Below are positions 6,896-7,992 of a stretch of 7,992 bases of DNA, piece by piece. The DNA lies in contig JAFNUH010000119.1 in NCBI GenBank assembly GCA_017384185.1, forward strand, positions 1-7,992. Reading direction: 5' to 3'. The first letter of the stretch is position 1, and each line of letters starts with the position of its first letter. Under the pieces are notes generated by a model, which saw only the letters and a program-made list of their open reading frames with translations, ran no database searches and was not told where the DNA came from. This stretch comes from Alistipes sp. GTDB lineage: Bacteria; Bacteroidota; Bacteroidia; Bacteroidales; Rikenellaceae. The position numbers and the translations under genes were made by a program.

Positions 6896-7957
6896 ATGAG
6901 AAGAGTAATTAACCTTTTTTTGATAGTCGTATGTCTGTTTTCGTTGACAAATTTGCTGGCTGCAAATCCCAAGACCACAGAGGAGGGATATGTCATAGTG
7001 AAGGTTAAGGCAGATGGTAAGCGAGATGTCAGCGACGCAATACAGAAGATAATCGACGAAAATCCCAATCGTACAATATATTTCCCCGATGGTGTTTATC
7101 TTATCTCGAAACCCATTTTAACTCCCGCAGAGCCTACAAAGAGCGTGGCTTTGGAGTTGTCAAATTATGCCATTATCAAGGCTGCTGAGGGTTGGTCGCA
7201 CGATGAGGCTATGATTCGTCTGGGCGGAAAGGATGCGGCAAACAATATCAGAACTCCGGGAAGCAATTACTACTTAGAGGGCGGTATTATCGATGGCTCG
7301 GGCGTAGCCAAGGGTATCTCGATAGATAGTGGTCGTGAAACGGTTATTCGCAACACCTCGATAAAGAGCGTAATTGTAGGAATCCATATTAAGCACGGCG
7401 CAAATAGTGGCTCGTCGGATAGCGATATTTTTGGTGTAAATATCGTAGGAAATAACACTCCCGAGAGCGTTGGTGTGTTGGTTGAGGGTTACGATAACAC
7501 CTTCACAAATATGCGTATAGGCGGTGTTCACTTCGGCTTTAAGATTCGCTCGCAGGCGAATATGCTCAGGAATATCCATCCGTTGTATTACGGCTCAAAC
7601 AATAGTTATGAGACAAGTTGCGGATTCCTTGACGAGGCGGGATGTAACTGGTACGACTTCTGTTATAGCGACGAGTTTGCTACGGCTTTCCGCATAACAA
7701 AGAGTGCCAGCCACTACAATAATTGCTTTGCTTATTGGTACTCGAAGCGAGGTATAAAACATACAATCTTCAAGTCGGACGGCGAGTTTAACTCTGCCGT
7801 TATGAATATGCACGCAGGTCATCGCCAGCATAATGCAACTACCGAGAATAAGATTTTGGAGGTTGGCAAGGATGGCGGTAAGGGTCACTTTGCGTATTTG
7901 CATATTGACGATGAGAGTGTTGTAACCGACCGTACACACGAAAAATATATAAAATAA
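6896..7957 (+). CDS. Secreted right-handed beta-helix protein (pectate-lyase-like / GH28-related), function unknown
   Basis: A 353-residue protein with a clear signal peptide: R2/R3, a hydrophobic core (5-22) and a probable cut after A22 or A23 (NLLAANP). There is no lipobox, so it is probably periplasmic or released. The mature N-terminus carries the opening of the Pectate_lyase_3/GH28-related fold: DGKRDVSDAIQKIID (40-54) followed by NRTIYFPDGVYLISKPI (58-74). The rest is strand-turn repeats rich in Gly, Asn and Ile/Val, for example GGIIDGSGVAKGISID (129-144), VIRNTSIKSVIVGIHI (150-165) and VGVLVEGYDNTFTNM (192-206), as expected for a parallel beta helix. I recognise no catalytic Asp/Lys/Arg set, so an enzyme activity on a polysaccharide is possible but unproven. 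Cysteines at 242, 250, 256 and 277 cluster in the C-terminal third and could form disulfides. There is no C-terminal sorting domain. The ATG follows a short A/T-rich leader with no Shine-Dalgarno; the stop overlaps the truA start (TAATG). Confidence 0.85.
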   Translation: MRRVINLFLIVVCLFSLTNLLAANPKTTEEGYVIVKVKADGKRDVSDAIQKIIDENPNRTIYFPDGVYLISKPILTPAEPTKSVALELSNYAIIKAAEGWSHDEAMIRLGGKDAANNIRTPGSNYYLEGGIIDGSGVAKGISIDSGRETVIRNTSIKSVIVGIHIKHGANSGSSDSDIFGVNIVGNNTPESVGVLVEGYDNTFTNMRIGGVHFGFKIRSQANMLRNIHPLYYGSNNSYETSCGFLDEAGCNWYDFCYSDEFATAFRITKSASHYNNCFAYWYSKRGIKHTIFKSDGEFNSAVMNMHAGHRQHNATTENKILEVGKDGGKGHFAYLHIDDESVVTDRTHEKYIK

Positions 7958-7992
7958 TGCGCTACTTCATTGAGCTTTCATACGATGGTGCC
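7957..7992 (+). CDS. truA: tRNA pseudouridine synthase A (TruA), N-terminal fragment cut by the window end
   Basis: Only 12 codons are visible, reading MRYFIELSYDGA. This is the typical opening strand of TruA, the enzyme that makes pseudouridine at positions 38-40 of the tRNA anticodon arm; Bacteroidales TruA proteins begin very similarly. The ATG shares its A with the last base of the preceding TAA (TAATG), an arrangement that usually gives termination-reinitiation. The catalytic Asp lies beyond the window. The call rests on a short match plus its position as an intact start, so it is probable rather than certain. Confidence 0.82.
   Translation, partial: MRYFIELSYDGA

Noticed and set aside
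6923..6934. Cys13 of the beta-helix protein as a lipoprotein cysteine
   Set aside because: The preceding residues (L-I-V-V) lack the small residues of a lipobox and the Cys is in the middle of the hydrophobic core; a signal peptidase I site fits better.
7274..7939. Minus-strand open frames opposite the beta-helix gene
   Set aside because: They lie opposite a gene with a signal peptide and a recognisable fold; their products look like chance translations.
6896..7957. Calling the beta-helix gene a pectate lyase or polygalacturonase
   Set aside because: Only the fold signature is visible; I could not identify the catalytic residues of either family.

Overview
The window looks like a stretch of chromosome from a member of the Bacteroidota, most likely the order Bacteroidales. 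Three things point there. Two intergenic sites match the phylum's promoter -7 element (TAnnTTTG). Shine-Dalgarno sequences are weak or absent before most genes. The UvrA and the long signal peptidase I are of the type I associate with this phylum. The signal peptidase resembles what I recall of Rikenellaceae/Alistipes proteins, but I cannot settle the family from the sequence alone. No mobile element, CRISPR array, tRNA or rRNA was seen, and base and codon use look uniform.

Minus strand, right to left (6747 down to 14): five genes in one direction with gaps of 24, 11, 14 and 4 bases. They are dapB (dihydrodipicolinate reductase), lepB (signal peptidase I), a YigZ/IMPACT-family gene, uvrA (excinuclease subunit A) and an M16-family zinc peptidase gene. 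They probably form one operon transcribed from a promoter at about 6779-6810. Two of the five, the yigZ-like gene and the M16 gene, begin with GTG just after the stop of the gene before, which suggests translational coupling. The products belong to unrelated pathways: lysine/diaminopimelate synthesis, protein export, an uncharacterised conserved family, DNA repair and proteolysis. This is a housekeeping cluster rather than a dedicated system.

Plus strand, right end (6896 to 7992): a divergent promoter at about 6835-6866 drives a gene for a secreted protein of the right-handed beta-helix (pectate-lyase-like) type. Its stop overlaps the start of truA (tRNA pseudouridine synthase A) by one base; truA runs off the window after 12 codons.

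The 147 to 148 bases between dapB and the beta-helix gene form the only sizeable intergenic region and hold both promoters. I found no convincing evidence of a previously undescribed system. The least explained gene is the secreted beta-helix protein and its tight linkage to truA. The UvrA that lacks one cysteine pair of its first zinc module is the clearest departure from the E. coli model, though it is probably shared across the phylum.
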